From NCBI RefSeq assembly GCF_002934545.1, contig NZ_PTJA01000005.1, positions 310,001 through 374,000 on the forward strand: DNA of 64,000 nt. Reading direction: 5' to 3'. The notes beneath the pieces are model-generated. The model searched no databases, had not been told where the DNA came from, and saw nothing but the letters and a program-made list of their open reading frames with translations. The stretch is from Lacrimispora xylanisolvens. Lineage in GTDB: Bacteria > Bacillota > Clostridia > Lachnospirales > Lachnospiraceae. Shown here piece after piece: positions 33,447 through 42,765 of the stretch (position 1 is the stretch's first letter; the number at the start of each line of letters is the position of its first letter). The position numbers and the translations under genes are program-made.

Positions 33447-34496
33447 TTATTTTTTCAAGCCAAAAAACCGCTTGAGTGCCCCTAAATCACCGCTCTTCTT
33501 TGCTGTCTGGGAAGCAACTGCAATCAATAGGATAATTCCTACGATAACCTGCTGCCAGAAGGAGTTGACACCGTTTAAGTTCAGTCCGTTCCGGATTACA
33601 CCCATCATCAGCGCTCCGATTACTGTATTTAAAATGGTTCCTTCTCCTCCTAAGATGGAGATTCCACCAAGTACGGAAGCTGCAATTGCCTCCATCTCAT
33701 ATCCGTTTCCGGCTGTCGGCTGTGCACTGGAAAGTCTTGAAGCTACCAGGATACCACAGATTGCAGCGGATAAACCGGAGATGCAGTATGCAAACATACG
33801 TGTTTTTACTGCATTGATGCCGGAAAGCTTAGCTGCCTCAAGGTTGGAACCGCAGGCATAAATCTGACGTCCAATGCGCATCTTTGCAAGTACTACTCCA
33901 AGAATTAATGCATAAACCAGAGTGATAATAACGCTGTATGGAAGACCGGTTCCGCCGATTCTTCCGCCTCCCAGAACATAGAACTGTTTCTGAACCTGCT
34001 CGGAAGGAATATTGGTTGTATAAAGAGGTGCTCCGTTCACCAGTACGTTGGCCATACCACGGTATACCCACTGGGTTGCAAGAGTTGCAACGAACGGTAC
34101 AACACCAAGTATCTCGATAAAAAATCCATTCATAATACCGGTCATAATACCCATGGTCAGACAGAGTATAATGCACAGCCACAGAGGCAGTCCCTGCATT
34201 AAAAGCGCTACCATAATAATACCGGACAACGCCATGGAAGCACCTGCTGATAAATCGTTTCCGCCGCATACAAGGCAGAAAGTCAGACCGCAGCCGATAA
34301 TCGTATAGGTTACAATCTGCTGCAGAAGGTTCTGTAAATTAGCCGGAGCCAGAAACTTTGCCGGCTGAAGAAGTGAAAACAGAACAAACAGTCCGATCAG
34401 GATTCCGATAGAAAAGATCGCCCGGCGTGTTGCTGCATCAAGTTTTCCAAATGAGCCGGCTTTCTTCTCCTGTCCCTTTGCTTTTAAGTTCATCAT
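33447..34496 (-). CDS. Sugar ABC transporter permease (RbsC-like)
   Basis: 349 residues with about ten hydrophobic segments and the family motifs CGGNDLSAGASMALSGIIMV and ASRLSSAQPTAGNGYEMEAIAASVLGG (shown in parts), typical of ribose-type permeases; GTILNTVIGALMMGVIRNGL follows. Forms a homodimeric channel with the RbsA-like ATPase. Spaced 2 nt after the ATPase gene and 34 nt before the receptor gene. The N-terminal ~20 residues are polar and cytoplasmic. Confidence 0.92.
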   Translation of the reverse strand: MMNLKAKGQEKKAGSFGKLDAATRRAIFSIGILIGLFVLFSLLQPAKFLAPANLQNLLQQIVTYTIIGCGLTFCLVCGGNDLSAGASMALSGIIMVALLMQGLPLWLCIILCLTMGIMTGIMNGFFIEILGVVPFVATLATQWVYRGMANVLVNGAPLYTTNIPSEQVQKQFYVLGGGRIGGTGLPYSVIITLVYALILGVVLAKMRIGRQIYACGSNLEAAKLSGINAVKTRMFAYCISGLSAAICGILVASRLSSAQPTAGNGYEMEAIAASVLGGISILGGEGTILNTVIGALMMGVIRNGLNLNGVNSFWQQVIVGIILLIAVASQTAKKSGDLGALKRFFGLKK

Positions 34497-34498
34497 TC

Positions 34499-36040
34499 TT
34501 AATCTCCCTTTCTATTTCCCACACCTAACGTAGGCGCCGGTTTTCCTTCAAGTTTGTTATAGCCAGCCGCCAGATACAAGATCTCTTCCTGGGTGGTTTC
34601 TTTCGCATTCAGTTCTCCGTTTATTTCTCCCTGATGAATGACTAAAATACGGTCACTCATTCCAAGAATCTCAGGAAGCTCGGAAGATATCATGATAATG
34701 GATACACCCTGGTCGCTTAGCTGGTTAAACAGTTCGTACACCTCATATTTGGCACCAACGTCAATTCCTCTGGTCGGTTCATCTACAATTAAAACTTTAA
34801 CATCGTTGCACAGCCATTTTGCAAGAACTACCTTCTGCTGGTTACCACCAGATAAGTTCCCGCAAAGCTGATGGACGCTTGGCGTTTTTGTGCGAAGACG
34901 TTTTACGTATTTCTCAGCATTGATCAGTCCTGCCTTGTCATCGATGAATCCAAAACGGGTGATGTTTGGAAGATGAGCCATGTTGGTATTGTATTTGATG
35001 TCCAGTCCAAGAGCCAGTCCGTCTCTCTTTCTGTCCTCTGTTGCGTATCCGATTCCATGCTTGATTGCCTGAATAACGGAATTAACCTTAATCGGCTTTC
35101 CTTCCATTATCAGTTCCATGGAATCCGGCTGGTCCGCTCCGAAGATGCAGCGCATCAGCTCTGTTCTTCCTGCTCCTACCAGACCTGAGATTCCAAGAAT
35201 CTCGCCTTTTCTTACACATAAATAATCGGCATTGACTTTCGTTCCTCTTCTGACATTTTTTGCCTCCAGAACAATATCGCCGATTTTTCTTGTATGCTTG
35301 GGATATTTATCATCCAGGGAACGACCAACGATCATATTAACCAGTTCGTCCATGGTGATTTCGTTTAAGTTCCTGGTTCCGATATACTGACCGTCACGGA
35401 TAATGGTAACCCGTTCACAAATCTGATTTAACTCCGCCATACGGTGGGAGATATACACCATTCCAACTCCCTTTTCCTTCAGACGTCTGATAATACCAAA
35501 CAGCTGGTCGATCTCTTTTTCAGTCAACGTTGCTGTCGGCTCATCAAGAACCAGTATTTTTGAATTGAAGCTGATCGCCTTCGCAATTTCCACCATCTGC
35601 TGTTTGGCGATGCTTAAGCTGCCTACCATTGCATAGGTGTTTATATCAATCCCAAGATCGTCGAGAATTCTCTGAGCCTCCTCGTGCATCTTTTTGTCAT
35701 CGATAAAGATTCCTTTTTTGTGAGCTCTGCCAATGAAAATATTATCTGCAACGCTTAAATGACCGCACATATTTAATTCCTGCATGATAATACTTACTCC
35801 AAGATCATGGGCTTTGGCCACAGAATCAATTACTACTTTCTCTCCTTCGATAAAGATTTCTCCTTCATCCGCCCGGTGAACACCGGACAAAATCTTCATC
35901 AGGGTGGATTTTCCAGCACCGTTTTCACCTACCAGTCCCAGAACTTCTCCTTTATTTACAGACAGACTTACTTTATCGAGAGCTTTGACTCCAGGAAAGC
36001 TTTTGCTGATTCCGTCCATTCGAAACAATTCCTGTCCCAT
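34499..36040 (-). CDS. Sugar ABC transporter ATP-binding protein (RbsA-like, duplicated)
   Basis: 513 residues with two fused ABC domains. First: Walker A GENGAGKST, Walker B ILVLDEPTATLT. Second: degenerate Walker A GLVGAGRTELMR, signature LSGGNQQKVVLAKWL and Walker B VLIVDEPTRGIDVG. Degeneracy of the second Walker A is normal for RbsA/MglA-type ATPases. First gene of the importer operon; AGAGGAGG precedes the start and a TATAAT box lies near 36090 with a poor -35, consistent with activation by the neighbouring YesN-type regulator. Confidence 0.94.
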   Translation of the reverse strand: MGQELFRMDGISKSFPGVKALDKVSLSVNKGEVLGLVGENGAGKSTLMKILSGVHRADEGEIFIEGEKVVIDSVAKAHDLGVSIIMQELNMCGHLSVADNIFIGRAHKKGIFIDDKKMHEEAQRILDDLGIDINTYAMVGSLSIAKQQMVEIAKAISFNSKILVLDEPTATLTEKEIDQLFGIIRRLKEKGVGMVYISHRMAELNQICERVTIIRDGQYIGTRNLNEITMDELVNMIVGRSLDDKYPKHTRKIGDIVLEAKNVRRGTKVNADYLCVRKGEILGISGLVGAGRTELMRCIFGADQPDSMELIMEGKPIKVNSVIQAIKHGIGYATEDRKRDGLALGLDIKYNTNMAHLPNITRFGFIDDKAGLINAEKYVKRLRTKTPSVHQLCGNLSGGNQQKVVLAKWLCNDVKVLIVDEPTRGIDVGAKYEVYELFNQLSDQGVSIIMISSELPEILGMSDRILVIHQGEINGELNAKETTQEEILYLAAGYNKLEGKPAPTLGVGNRKGD

Positions 36041-36169
36041 GCCATATCCTCCTCTCTGGTTTCTACACTTTTTGTGCCTGGGTTTATTATACGGGTGGTT
36101 GCCCCCTGGATTCTATCGTAACATTTTAGCTTTCATAGAAAATTTTTATCTTTTTTTGTGAATGAGCAC

Positions 36170-36209
36170 AAAAAAACACCTGTCCCGTTTAAAAGACAAG
36201 CGTTTTTTT
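36170..36209. terminator. Bidirectional terminator between regulator and ABC genes
   Basis: A7 then CACCTGTC (36177-36184) pairs through G-U with GACAAGCG (36195-36202), followed by T7. It separates the two-component unit from the ABC operon. Confidence 0.82.
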
Positions 36210-36218
36210 ACCAATTGT

Positions 36219-37028
36219 TTAAGATTGAAGTTCTTTTAATTTGTTCATTCTGTACTCAGATGGATTTAAACCTTCCAGACGTTTGAAGACCTTCGTAAAG
36301 TAATTATTATCCGTATACCCCACTCTGGCACCGATTTCCTTTACATTGACATTGGGTTGCTCCAGCATCTTTTTGGCTTCCCCCACCCGGTATTCTGCCA
36401 GATAAGAGGTAAAGCTCTGCCCAAACTGCTGCTTGAACATCTTGCAGAAATAAGGCTCTGAATAGCCGATTGCCCGGGCTGTCTCACTCATGGAGATTTC
36501 ATTCATAAAATTGGATTTAATATACTCCATAACCATGGATGCCATAACGGACAGACGGCTGCTGTTTAAATCCGTTTCCTCTTCCATCAGTTCTTTCTGT
36601 TCCTCAGCCTCGTTTTGTATTGTCTGTATTGCTTTTATGCCATTCCCATTCCAGTCATCAGTCACCCGGAGGGCCTCTTCTACCACACTGATCACCTCTT
36701 TCTGGGAATAGGGTTTCAGTATATATTCCATGGCTCTGATAGAAATCGCCTTCTTTGCATAATCAAACCGGTCATAAGCCGTCAAAAAGATCAGACAGCA
36801 CCGGGAATTTTCTTTTCGCATAATTTCTGCCGCCTGGATCCCATTCATTCCCGGCATGCCAATATCCAGAATAATGATCTGTATGTCCTCTTTTCGAAAG
36901 AGTTCCACCGCTTCTATGCCATTTCTGGCTTCATAGATCGTGCAGTCCTCTCCGAATTTTTTTTGGAGCATTTTTTTAAGCACCATCCGCTCAATCATTT
37001 CATCTTCCACAATCATCAGCCGATACAT
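36219..37028 (-). CDS. YesN-type response regulator (REC-AraC)
   Basis: 269 residues from ATG 37028 (AAGGGGTGA upstream); the frame is open 11 codons further into the kinase gene. REC domain MYRLMIVEDEMIERMVLKK, phosphoacceptor Asp in IIILDIGMPGMNG, and KPYS near 105. C-terminal AraC helix-turn-helix pair: ISMSETARAIGYSEPYFCKM and NVKEIGARVGYTDNNYFTKV. It is cotranscribed with the histidine kinase upstream, ends in a terminator, and most likely activates the ribose-type importer operon that follows on the same strand. Confidence 0.92.
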   Translation of the reverse strand: MYRLMIVEDEMIERMVLKKMLQKKFGEDCTIYEARNGIEAVELFRKEDIQIIILDIGMPGMNGIQAAEIMRKENSRCCLIFLTAYDRFDYAKKAISIRAMEYILKPYSQKEVISVVEEALRVTDDWNGNGIKAIQTIQNEAEEQKELMEEETDLNSSRLSVMASMVMEYIKSNFMNEISMSETARAIGYSEPYFCKMFKQQFGQSFTSYLAEYRVGEAKKMLEQPNVNVKEIGARVGYTDNNYFTKVFKRLEGLNPSEYRMNKLKELQS

Positions 37029-37035
37029 CGTTTGT

Positions 37036-38550
37036 TCACCCCTTTTTTCCTCCAAAAACAATGGTTACCTCTGTTCCCTGATCCAATGTGCTGTCAATCG
37101 TCACTTTACCATATTCGTAATACGAGGAAATTCTTCTGTAGATATTTCCAAGCCCAATCCCCAGACCTTTTCCTTCTGTCTCAATGGCATTGCGGATCTC
37201 TGCCAGTTTCACCGGATCCATGCCCCTGCCTGTATCAGAAATCAATATATGCAGCAGTTCCGCCTGCTTTCTGATGCTGATAAAAATACTCCCCCCGTTT
37301 TCCTTTTCAGAAATCCCGTGTATGACTGCATTCTCAAGCAAAGGCTGCAGAATAAATACGGGTACTTCCTCCTTATAGAGTTCTTCCTCACAGTCAATGT
37401 TCCAGGACAGCCTGTCTCCGAACCTCATCTTTTGGATATACATATAATCCCTTGCTACCTTAAGCTCCTGCTCCAAAGGTTCAAAGGCATTGGCAGTCCG
37501 TAAGCTGTATCTTAGAAGGTTTCCGATGGATACCAGCATCTCTTCCGTAACGGGTGCTTCTTCCATCTGAGCCATTCGTGTGATCATATTAAGGGTATTA
37601 AATAAAAAATGAGGATTCAGCTGGCTCTTAATCAGCTGAAGCTGTGCCATGGAAAAACGCTTTTCCAAATCTGCCCGTTCCAGTTCGTGCTTATAGAGCT
37701 TTTCTTCAATCTGGCGCTTTTCTTCTGTTGCTGAGATAAAATTCTTTGTGGAATGTTTCATTTTGTTAAATGCATGAACCAGCCTGCCTATCTCATCTGT
37801 CCCTTCCCAGACCACATCCGGAGAAGAAAAGTCATTCTTTTCAATTCTTCCGGAGACCGTAGCAAGCTGCATCATGATCTTTACAATATTTCCAGTAAAA
37901 AACCGGATAAATACCACCAGAATCAAAAATGCAGTTAAACTGATTGCAACCAGCAGATAGGGCATCCGTTTCAGCACAGGTACCCGATTCTCATAATAAT
38001 CGTTACCGCTCATCAGAACAACTTTCGTCAGCCGGGAGGCGTATTGATCCAGATATTTCTGCATACTATAAACCTTATACAGTTCCCGTATATAATCCGG
38101 ATCCCCCTGTTTCATGGCTAAAACCTTATCCTTCTGCTTCTCATAGGTCTCGTATCCGTTTATAATGTTCCAGGTTACGCCGTACCGGTCTTCTCCGATT
38201 TTTTCATATTCATAAGGCAGGCTGCTTAAATATGCTTTGGTGTCCTGACAGACTCTTTGATAGATCTCCAGATTTTCCATGGTTCTGCTGGAAATCAGAC
38301 TGGCAAAGATTCCCCGCTCCTGGGCCATTGATTCCTGAAATTTATAACAAGCCAGATTATCATCCATAATACCCCTTGCATCGTCGATAAAAATATAGGC
38401 AACCTTTAAATTAATAAAAATGGAAAAGCCCATGATAATTCCCACGCTTCCAATCGCCATATACAGCTTTCTGTTCAGCGTCATCTGATACCAACGGGCA
38501 AGCAGCCTTTTTCCCACCTGTTTCTCCCTCCAATTACTTTTTTTATGCAA
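37036..38550 (-). CDS. YesM-type sensor histidine kinase
   Basis: 504 residues. Membrane helix near 28-50 (LYMAIGSVGIIMGFSIFINL), ~150-residue extracytoplasmic sensor, second helix near 190 (YLLVAISLTAFLILVVFIRF), HAMP, a coiled coil, the His_kinase motif QLNPHFLFNTLNMI with the phosphoaccepting His, then HATPase motifs FILQPLLENAVIHGI, DTGRGMD and GLGIGLGNIYRR. Signals to the adjacent YesN regulator. Promoter TTGACA-17-TAAGAT lies at 38563-38591. The binding-protein gene at 31220 may encode a partner. Confidence 0.94.
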   Translation of the reverse strand: MHKKSNWREKQVGKRLLARWYQMTLNRKLYMAIGSVGIIMGFSIFINLKVAYIFIDDARGIMDDNLACYKFQESMAQERGIFASLISSRTMENLEIYQRVCQDTKAYLSSLPYEYEKIGEDRYGVTWNIINGYETYEKQKDKVLAMKQGDPDYIRELYKVYSMQKYLDQYASRLTKVVLMSGNDYYENRVPVLKRMPYLLVAISLTAFLILVVFIRFFTGNIVKIMMQLATVSGRIEKNDFSSPDVVWEGTDEIGRLVHAFNKMKHSTKNFISATEEKRQIEEKLYKHELERADLEKRFSMAQLQLIKSQLNPHFLFNTLNMITRMAQMEEAPVTEEMLVSIGNLLRYSLRTANAFEPLEQELKVARDYMYIQKMRFGDRLSWNIDCEEELYKEEVPVFILQPLLENAVIHGISEKENGGSIFISIRKQAELLHILISDTGRGMDPVKLAEIRNAIETEGKGLGIGLGNIYRRISSYYEYGKVTIDSTLDQGTEVTIVFGGKKG

Positions 38551-38562
38551 TAATGCTAATTA

Positions 38563-38591
38563 ATCTTATATGCTTTGCTATATTATGTCAA
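38563..38591 (-). promoter_or_regulatory. Promoter of the histidine kinase-regulator pair
   Basis: Minus strand TTGACA (38586-38591), 17-bp spacer, TAAGAT (38563-38568), 12 nt before the start codon. The resulting leader would be very short. Confidence 0.55.
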
Positions 38592-38782
38592 TATTATTCG
38601 AAAACCATTTGCACAACACCTTAAAAATTACTTTTCACCCCTCAATTGTGGGAATCATTTTTCTCGCTCAACTGGTATGCATGATTTTGCTTAAATTGGC
38701 TATTTAAAAAACTCCAGTTTTTCTATATGATAGGTTCAAACAAAACACATGAATTATTTTTATTTGAAAGGATGAGGATACT

Positions 38783-39334
38783 ATGAATCAGAAAAGAACA
38801 AAGAAGTTAGTATTTGGGTCTTTAATGGCAGCACTTACCACAGTTGCTACCATGGTAATACATATCCCAACCGCTACCAATGGTTATATTCATCTGGGGG
38901 ATGGAATGGTTTTACTAAGCGGTATCCTTCTTGGCCCTCTGACAGGCGCTGTTGCAGGTGGGATTGGTTCCATGACGGCAGATTTGATTTCAGGTTACGT
39001 ATTTTATGCACCGGCAACCTTTCTCATTAAAGCACTGGCTGCCTTTAGCGGGGGATATCTGTACCGGAGATTTACACCCAGCCGTCAAAAAGCGCAGTTT
39101 CGGCTCCTGCCTTTTCTGATTGCAGGCATTGTGTCCAGTATTCTCATCACAGGGGGATATTTTGCCTATGAAATGATGGTTTATAGCCAGCCGGCTGCCC
39201 TTATTAATGTTCCATTTAATCTGGTTCAGAATCTGTTCAGCCTGATTGTATCCGGGGCCCTGCTTCCATTTCTTCTGCGCAATCACGAAATCAGGAGCCT
39301 GAGCCTGGAAACAGATACAGACGGCATCCAATAA
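38783..39334 (+). CDS. ECF transporter S component
   Basis: 183 residues with about six membrane helices. The opening KKLVFGSLMAALTTVATMV, then HIPTATNGYIHLGDGMVLLS and GPLTGAVAGGIGSMTADLIS, are the conserved S-component signature (substrate-specific subunit of energy-coupling factor importers for vitamins or their precursors). No ECF ATPases or T subunit are nearby, as expected for group II modules that share one energising unit. The ligand is not predictable, and no known riboswitch was recognised in the 38592-38782 leader. AAAGGATGAGG precedes the start. Confidence 0.9.
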   Translation: MNQKRTKKLVFGSLMAALTTVATMVIHIPTATNGYIHLGDGMVLLSGILLGPLTGAVAGGIGSMTADLISGYVFYAPATFLIKALAAFSGGYLYRRFTPSRQKAQFRLLPFLIAGIVSSILITGGYFAYEMMVYSQPAALINVPFNLVQNLFSLIVSGALLPFLLRNHEIRSLSLETDTDGIQ

Positions 39335-39339
39335 AAATA

Positions 39340-39371
39340 GCCTGCCACCATGATATTTCACAGTGACAGGC
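39340..39371 (-). terminator. Terminator after ldh
   Basis: GCCTG-CAC / GTG-CAGGC arms with single mismatches around a 14-nt loop; on the minus strand TATTTTTAT follows. It lies between the convergent ldh and S-component genes. Confidence 0.7.
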
Positions 39372-39390
39372 GCTGATGAACCAATTGTTT

Positions 39391-40347
39391 TTAATCCGGC
39401 GTATGCATTTTCCCGTAATACTCCCGAAGAATCTCCACGGACTGATGAAACTTATTCAGTTCCTCATCTGTCATATGGATCTCCAGTATATCTGCGGCTC
39501 CCGTGCGGTTTAAGATAGTGGGTACACCGGCAAATACGCCGGTTTCCCCATATTCCCCTTCCAGCAGGGTGGATACAGGAATGATACGGTTTTCATCGTA
39601 GAGAATCGCCTTAATGATACCGGCACAGGCTGTCGCAATCCCATAATAGGTGGTTCCCTTTCTGTTGTAGATCTCCCATCCTTCTCTGGTTGTCTTTTTA
39701 ACGATCTCATCTAAGTCTACATCTCCAACCAGATCCTTGTTATCCTGAATAATATCATTGAAGGATTTGCCTGCCACAGTTACTGTAGACCAGGGTACCA
39801 TCTGGGAATCACCATGTTCTCCCATGGAATAGGCATAAACGCTTCTGGGGTCTACATTGACAAGCTCCGCTATAAAGTTCTGAAGTCTGGAGGTATCCAG
39901 GGAGCTTCCTGTCCCGATTACCTGATTTTTAGGCAGACCGGACAGCTTATAGACATAATGGGCAATGATATCAACCGGATTGGATACGACTATGAAAATC
40001 CCGTCGAAGCCGCTTGCCATGACCGGGTCAACAATGGTTTTTACAATCTTTGCACTGACCTCCAGTGTATCCAGTCTGGTCTGTCCTTTCTGTGGCGGTG
40101 CTCCCGCCGTAATCACAATAATATCCACGTCTGAGCAGTCCGCGTAGCTGGCCGTACGCACTTTAACATTACGGTCCAGATACTTGATGGTATCCCTTAA
40201 ATCAAGTACCTCTCCCAAAGCTCGTTCCTCGTTGATGTCAATCATTAAAATTTCATCACATACTCCCTGGGTTACCAGGCTGAATGCGGTGGAGGAACCA
40301 ACCAGTCCGCACCCCACTACAGCCACTTTTGATGTTTTAATCTTCAT
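39391..40347 (-). CDS. ldh: L-lactate dehydrogenase
   Basis: 318 residues, NAD-dependent reduction of pyruvate to L-lactate. Nucleotide-binding VAVVGCGLVGSSTAF at about 8-22, the mobile-loop motif AGAPPQKGQTRLD containing the substrate-polarising Arg, FIVVSNPVDI and the catalytic histidine in SMGEHGDSQMVPWS. An LDH rather than a malate dehydrogenase is indicated by the GQTR loop. Monocistronic, with its own terminator; convergent with the ECF S component. Confidence 0.93.
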   Translation of the reverse strand: MKIKTSKVAVVGCGLVGSSTAFSLVTQGVCDEILMIDINEERALGEVLDLRDTIKYLDRNVKVRTASYADCSDVDIIVITAGAPPQKGQTRLDTLEVSAKIVKTIVDPVMASGFDGIFIVVSNPVDIIAHYVYKLSGLPKNQVIGTGSSLDTSRLQNFIAELVNVDPRSVYAYSMGEHGDSQMVPWSTVTVAGKSFNDIIQDNKDLVGDVDLDEIVKKTTREGWEIYNRKGTTYYGIATACAGIIKAILYDENRIIPVSTLLEGEYGETGVFAGVPTILNRTGAADILEIHMTDEELNKFHQSVEILREYYGKMHTPD

Positions 40348-40443
40348 GTTTTATTCCCTTTCCTGATGTTCAAAAATTTCTTTACGAAAACATAAGAATA
40401 GAGATAGTGCCTCCCTTGGCTCTATCCCTATCTCATCAGCGGC

Positions 40444-41277
40444 TTACAGATGCTCTAAAAGTGTTTCCAGCTGTTTTGCCGTTCCGTTTAATTCCTCAAT
40501 GGAATTTAGTATTTTTGCAAATTCTTCCGTTTCTTTTGTAAAAATCACATTGGATTCTGTTATCCGGGTGTTAATTGCAGTAATGGATGCATTAATGCTT
40601 TTCAGCACACCGTCGATCTGCCCAATGGATTCGCTGGTAGAAGCCGACATCTTTCTGATCTCTCCTGCTACTACAGAAAAGCCTCTTCCTGCTTCTCCTG
40701 CACGGGCTGCCTCAATGGCTGCATTCAGTCCCAGTAAATTGGACTGGGTTGCAACATCCTTAACAAAATCCAGTATGGAATCTGTATTCTTTGTGCTGTC
40801 ATTGGCTTCCTTCACCTTAACAGAGATCTCGCCGTTCATCTCCCTGAGTTGTCCGATTCCCAGGTTCACTCCGTTGGTTGATTCAGCAATCTGGTTTGCA
40901 CCTGCACTCAGCTTGTTAATCAGGCTAATCAGGTTATTCCTTTTTTCCAGGCTTCTTCCCAATGTCAGGACACCAATTACCTTGTTTCTTTCTGTAATAG
41001 GTACTGCGTAGGATTTAAATGGTATGCCATAAACCGTGGCAGGCACGTCTTTAATGATTACCCTGCCTAAATCCAATGCCTCTCTGATTGCACCTCCGGC
41101 AGGTACAATATCACCGGGATTGACATGAAATTTTAAATTTCTGCCATTCCAGACATTAATAAACTTCTCAGCATCAGTTAAGGCAAATGATACATCATCA
41201 TCAAATAAATTCATCAAATATGGTATAACAGAATAAAAAGAATCCAGTATTTCGTTACCAGTCACAGAACTGCCCAT
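40444..41277 (-). CDS. Soluble methyl-accepting chemotaxis-like protein
   Basis: 277 residues without membrane segments. The N-terminal ~120 residues form a PAS/GAF-like sensor ([40 protein letters not shown]), followed by a short signalling domain with the hairpin tip [25 protein letters not shown] (in parts). Cytoplasmic receptors of this short class probably sense an internal metabolite or redox state and act on CheA. Promoter TTGACA-17-TAAAAT and a 5'-leader hairpin lie upstream. Confidence 0.88.
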   Translation of the reverse strand: MGSSVTGNEILDSFYSVIPYLMNLFDDDVSFALTDAEKFINVWNGRNLKFHVNPGDIVPAGGAIREALDLGRVIIKDVPATVYGIPFKSYAVPITERNKVIGVLTLGRSLEKRNNLISLINKLSAGANQIAESTNGVNLGIGQLREMNGEISVKVKEANDSTKNTDSILDFVKDVATQSNLLGLNAAIEAARAGEAGRGFSVVAGEIRKMSASTSESIGQIDGVLKSINASITAINTRITESNVIFTKETEEFAKILNSIEELNGTAKQLETLLEHL

Positions 41278-41301
41278 CTTTCGTAATCCCCCTTTTTTAG
41301 G

Positions 41302-41344
41302 AAATCATCCGGTACCTGTCTGCGGGAGCACAGGTCAATGATTT
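41302..41344 (-). repeat. Leader hairpin of the soluble chemoreceptor gene
   Basis: AAATCAT (41302-41308) pairs with ATGATTT (41338-41344) and, inside, ACCTGT (41314-41319) with ACAGGT (41330-41335). It begins just after the predicted transcription start and ends about 25 nt before the start codon. Function is unknown. Confidence 0.5.
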
Positions 41345-41357
41345 CAGACACATTTCT

Positions 41358-41386
41358 ATTTTAATACATTCCAAGTTTTCTGTCAA
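41358..41386 (-). promoter_or_regulatory. Promoter of the soluble chemoreceptor gene
   Basis: Minus strand TTGACA (41381-41386), 17-bp spacer, TAAAAT (41358-41363). Confidence 0.65.
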
Positions 41387-41403
41387 TGTAACCAAATAAA
41401 AGC

Positions 41404-41991
41404 TTATTTAATTTTTTTATATTCAAATTCACCAATTCTAACGATTTGCTCATATTCCTGAAGATCTGATTCAAATATCCTTAGATATCTGCAGACTTCC
41501 AAAGCAAAATCGACAAATGCATACCCCTGAGCCGTAATAATATGCCGGTCACAAACAACCCGGTCTGTCACTTCATTTTTCCGGTTAAACGGATCCTTGC
41601 AGGACAATGTAGTAATCTTCTCCTGAGAGCAGGAGGTCGTGTAGCGATACCGGTCAAGAAGTCCCGCTCTCCCCAGAAACTGTGGAGCGAAACAAATGGC
41701 TCCTATGAGTTTTTTTCTGTCATCCATCTGCCGGATCAGTGGGCAGATTTCATTCTGTCCATTGTCAATGGGACCACCCGGAATGATCAGCGCTTCCACA
41801 TCATCCAGATCATGAATGTCACTGATCTTCTTATCTGGCTGATAGGACAGTCCCGACTGGGCCGTTTTTAAATCCAGGTCTTCTGAGATTGCGATTATCT
41901 CCCGTTTCCCTGTATTCCTTAATCTGTGAAGCAACAGAGTGACTTCAAAGTCAGCCATATTATGATATACATAGCATAAAATTTTACCCAT
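41404..41991 (-). CDS. DJ-1/PfpI family protein
   Basis: 195 residues, class I glutamine-amidotransferase-like fold. The nucleophile elbow is GAICFAPQF with the reactive Cys, and the conserved Glu region is MADFEVTLLLHRLR near the start; ALIIPGGPIDNGQNE is also typical. Family members act as deglycases, chaperones or redox sensors; the exact role is unknown. It follows the activase gene by 12 nt and is probably cotranscribed with the double-cubane reductase pair. Confidence 0.85.
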   Translation of the reverse strand: MGKILCYVYHNMADFEVTLLLHRLRNTGKREIIAISEDLDLKTAQSGLSYQPDKKISDIHDLDDVEALIIPGGPIDNGQNEICPLIRQMDDRKKLIGAICFAPQFLGRAGLLDRYRYTTSCSQEKITTLSCKDPFNRKNEVTDRVVCDRHIITAQGYAFVDFALEVCRYLRIFESDLQEYEQIVRIGEFEYKKIK

Positions 41992-42003
41992 TTATCTTCC
42001 TCT

Positions 42004-42762
42004 CTAAACCCCTTTCCTTGCAGCCCCGATTGCTCCTGCGAACCTGGATAATTCAGAAGTGATAACCGACATTTGAAACTGTACCTCAAGTGCCCTTTTT
42101 AATCCTTCCAGTTCTGCCAGTCCTCCTGTCAGAAGAACAGGAGATTCCATCTCTATTCTGCCAGCAAGTGCTGCTGTTCTGGCTGCCACTGAATTCACGA
42201 TGCCGCCAGCAACTTCCTCCCGGCTTTTTCCGCCAGCCAGAAGGGATACGATCTCCGAATCTGCAAACACCGCACACATACTGCTGATGGCGCAGCTTTT
42301 TCCTTCCTTTAGAAGAGCCGCAAACCCCGACATATCAACTCCCATCCGGTGAGCTGACATCTCCAGAAACCGTCCGGTTCCGGCCGCGCATTTATCGTTC
42401 ATCTGAAATGACTGCACCTTGCCGTTTCTGACGGAAATTACTTTGGAATCCTGCCCCCCGATGTCAACCACGGTACGGACTCCGGGAAGAATATAATCTG
42501 CCCCCAGCGCATGACAGGTAATTTCAGTTACCGCCCTCTGCGCAAATTCAATTCCCACTCTTCCATATCCGGTAGCCGTAATAAGCGGCTCTTCTCCCTC
42601 TGCTCCTGCTTTCACAATCAGTTCATCAAGTATGGCTTTTGCTGTCTCTTTTGGGTTCCAACCCGTTGGTTTCACTGCGACTGCTTTTACCGCTCCATCC
42701 CACAAAAGGATTCCTTTGCAGGCTGCTGAACCGCAGTCAATTCCTATACTCACCTGTCCCAT
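42004..42762 (-). CDS. 2-hydroxyacyl-CoA dehydratase activase-type ATPase (HgdC/BadFG family)
   Basis: 252 residues, ASKHA-fold ATPase that uses ATP hydrolysis to push a low-potential electron into its partner. Phosphate-binding GIDCGSAACKGILLWDG and VDIGGQDSKVI are clear; the two cysteines that bind a 4Fe-4S cluster across the homodimer are in NDKCAAGTGRFLE and SSMCAVFADSE. It starts 3 nt after the reductase gene, so the two form one redox module. The gene encodes the reductase component paired with the double-cubane protein. Confidence 0.92.
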   Translation of the reverse strand: MGQVSIGIDCGSAACKGILLWDGAVKAVAVKPTGWNPKETAKAILDELIVKAGAEGEEPLITATGYGRVGIEFAQRAVTEITCHALGADYILPGVRTVVDIGGQDSKVISVRNGKVQSFQMNDKCAAGTGRFLEMSAHRMGVDMSGFAALLKEGKSCAISSMCAVFADSEIVSLLAGGKSREEVAGGIVNSVAARTAALAGRIEMESPVLLTGGLAELEGLKRALEVQFQMSVITSELSRFAGAIGAARKGV

Positions 42763-42765
42763 AAC

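Noticed and set aside
36615-37274. 219-codon plus-strand frame opposite the two-component genes
   Set aside because: It is antisense to conserved response-regulator and kinase motifs, with no ribosome binding site.
38592-38782. Vitamin riboswitch upstream of the ECF S component
   Set aside because: No TPP, FMN, cobalamin, preQ1 or THF core motif could be recognised by eye; only AT-rich sequence with weak pairing.
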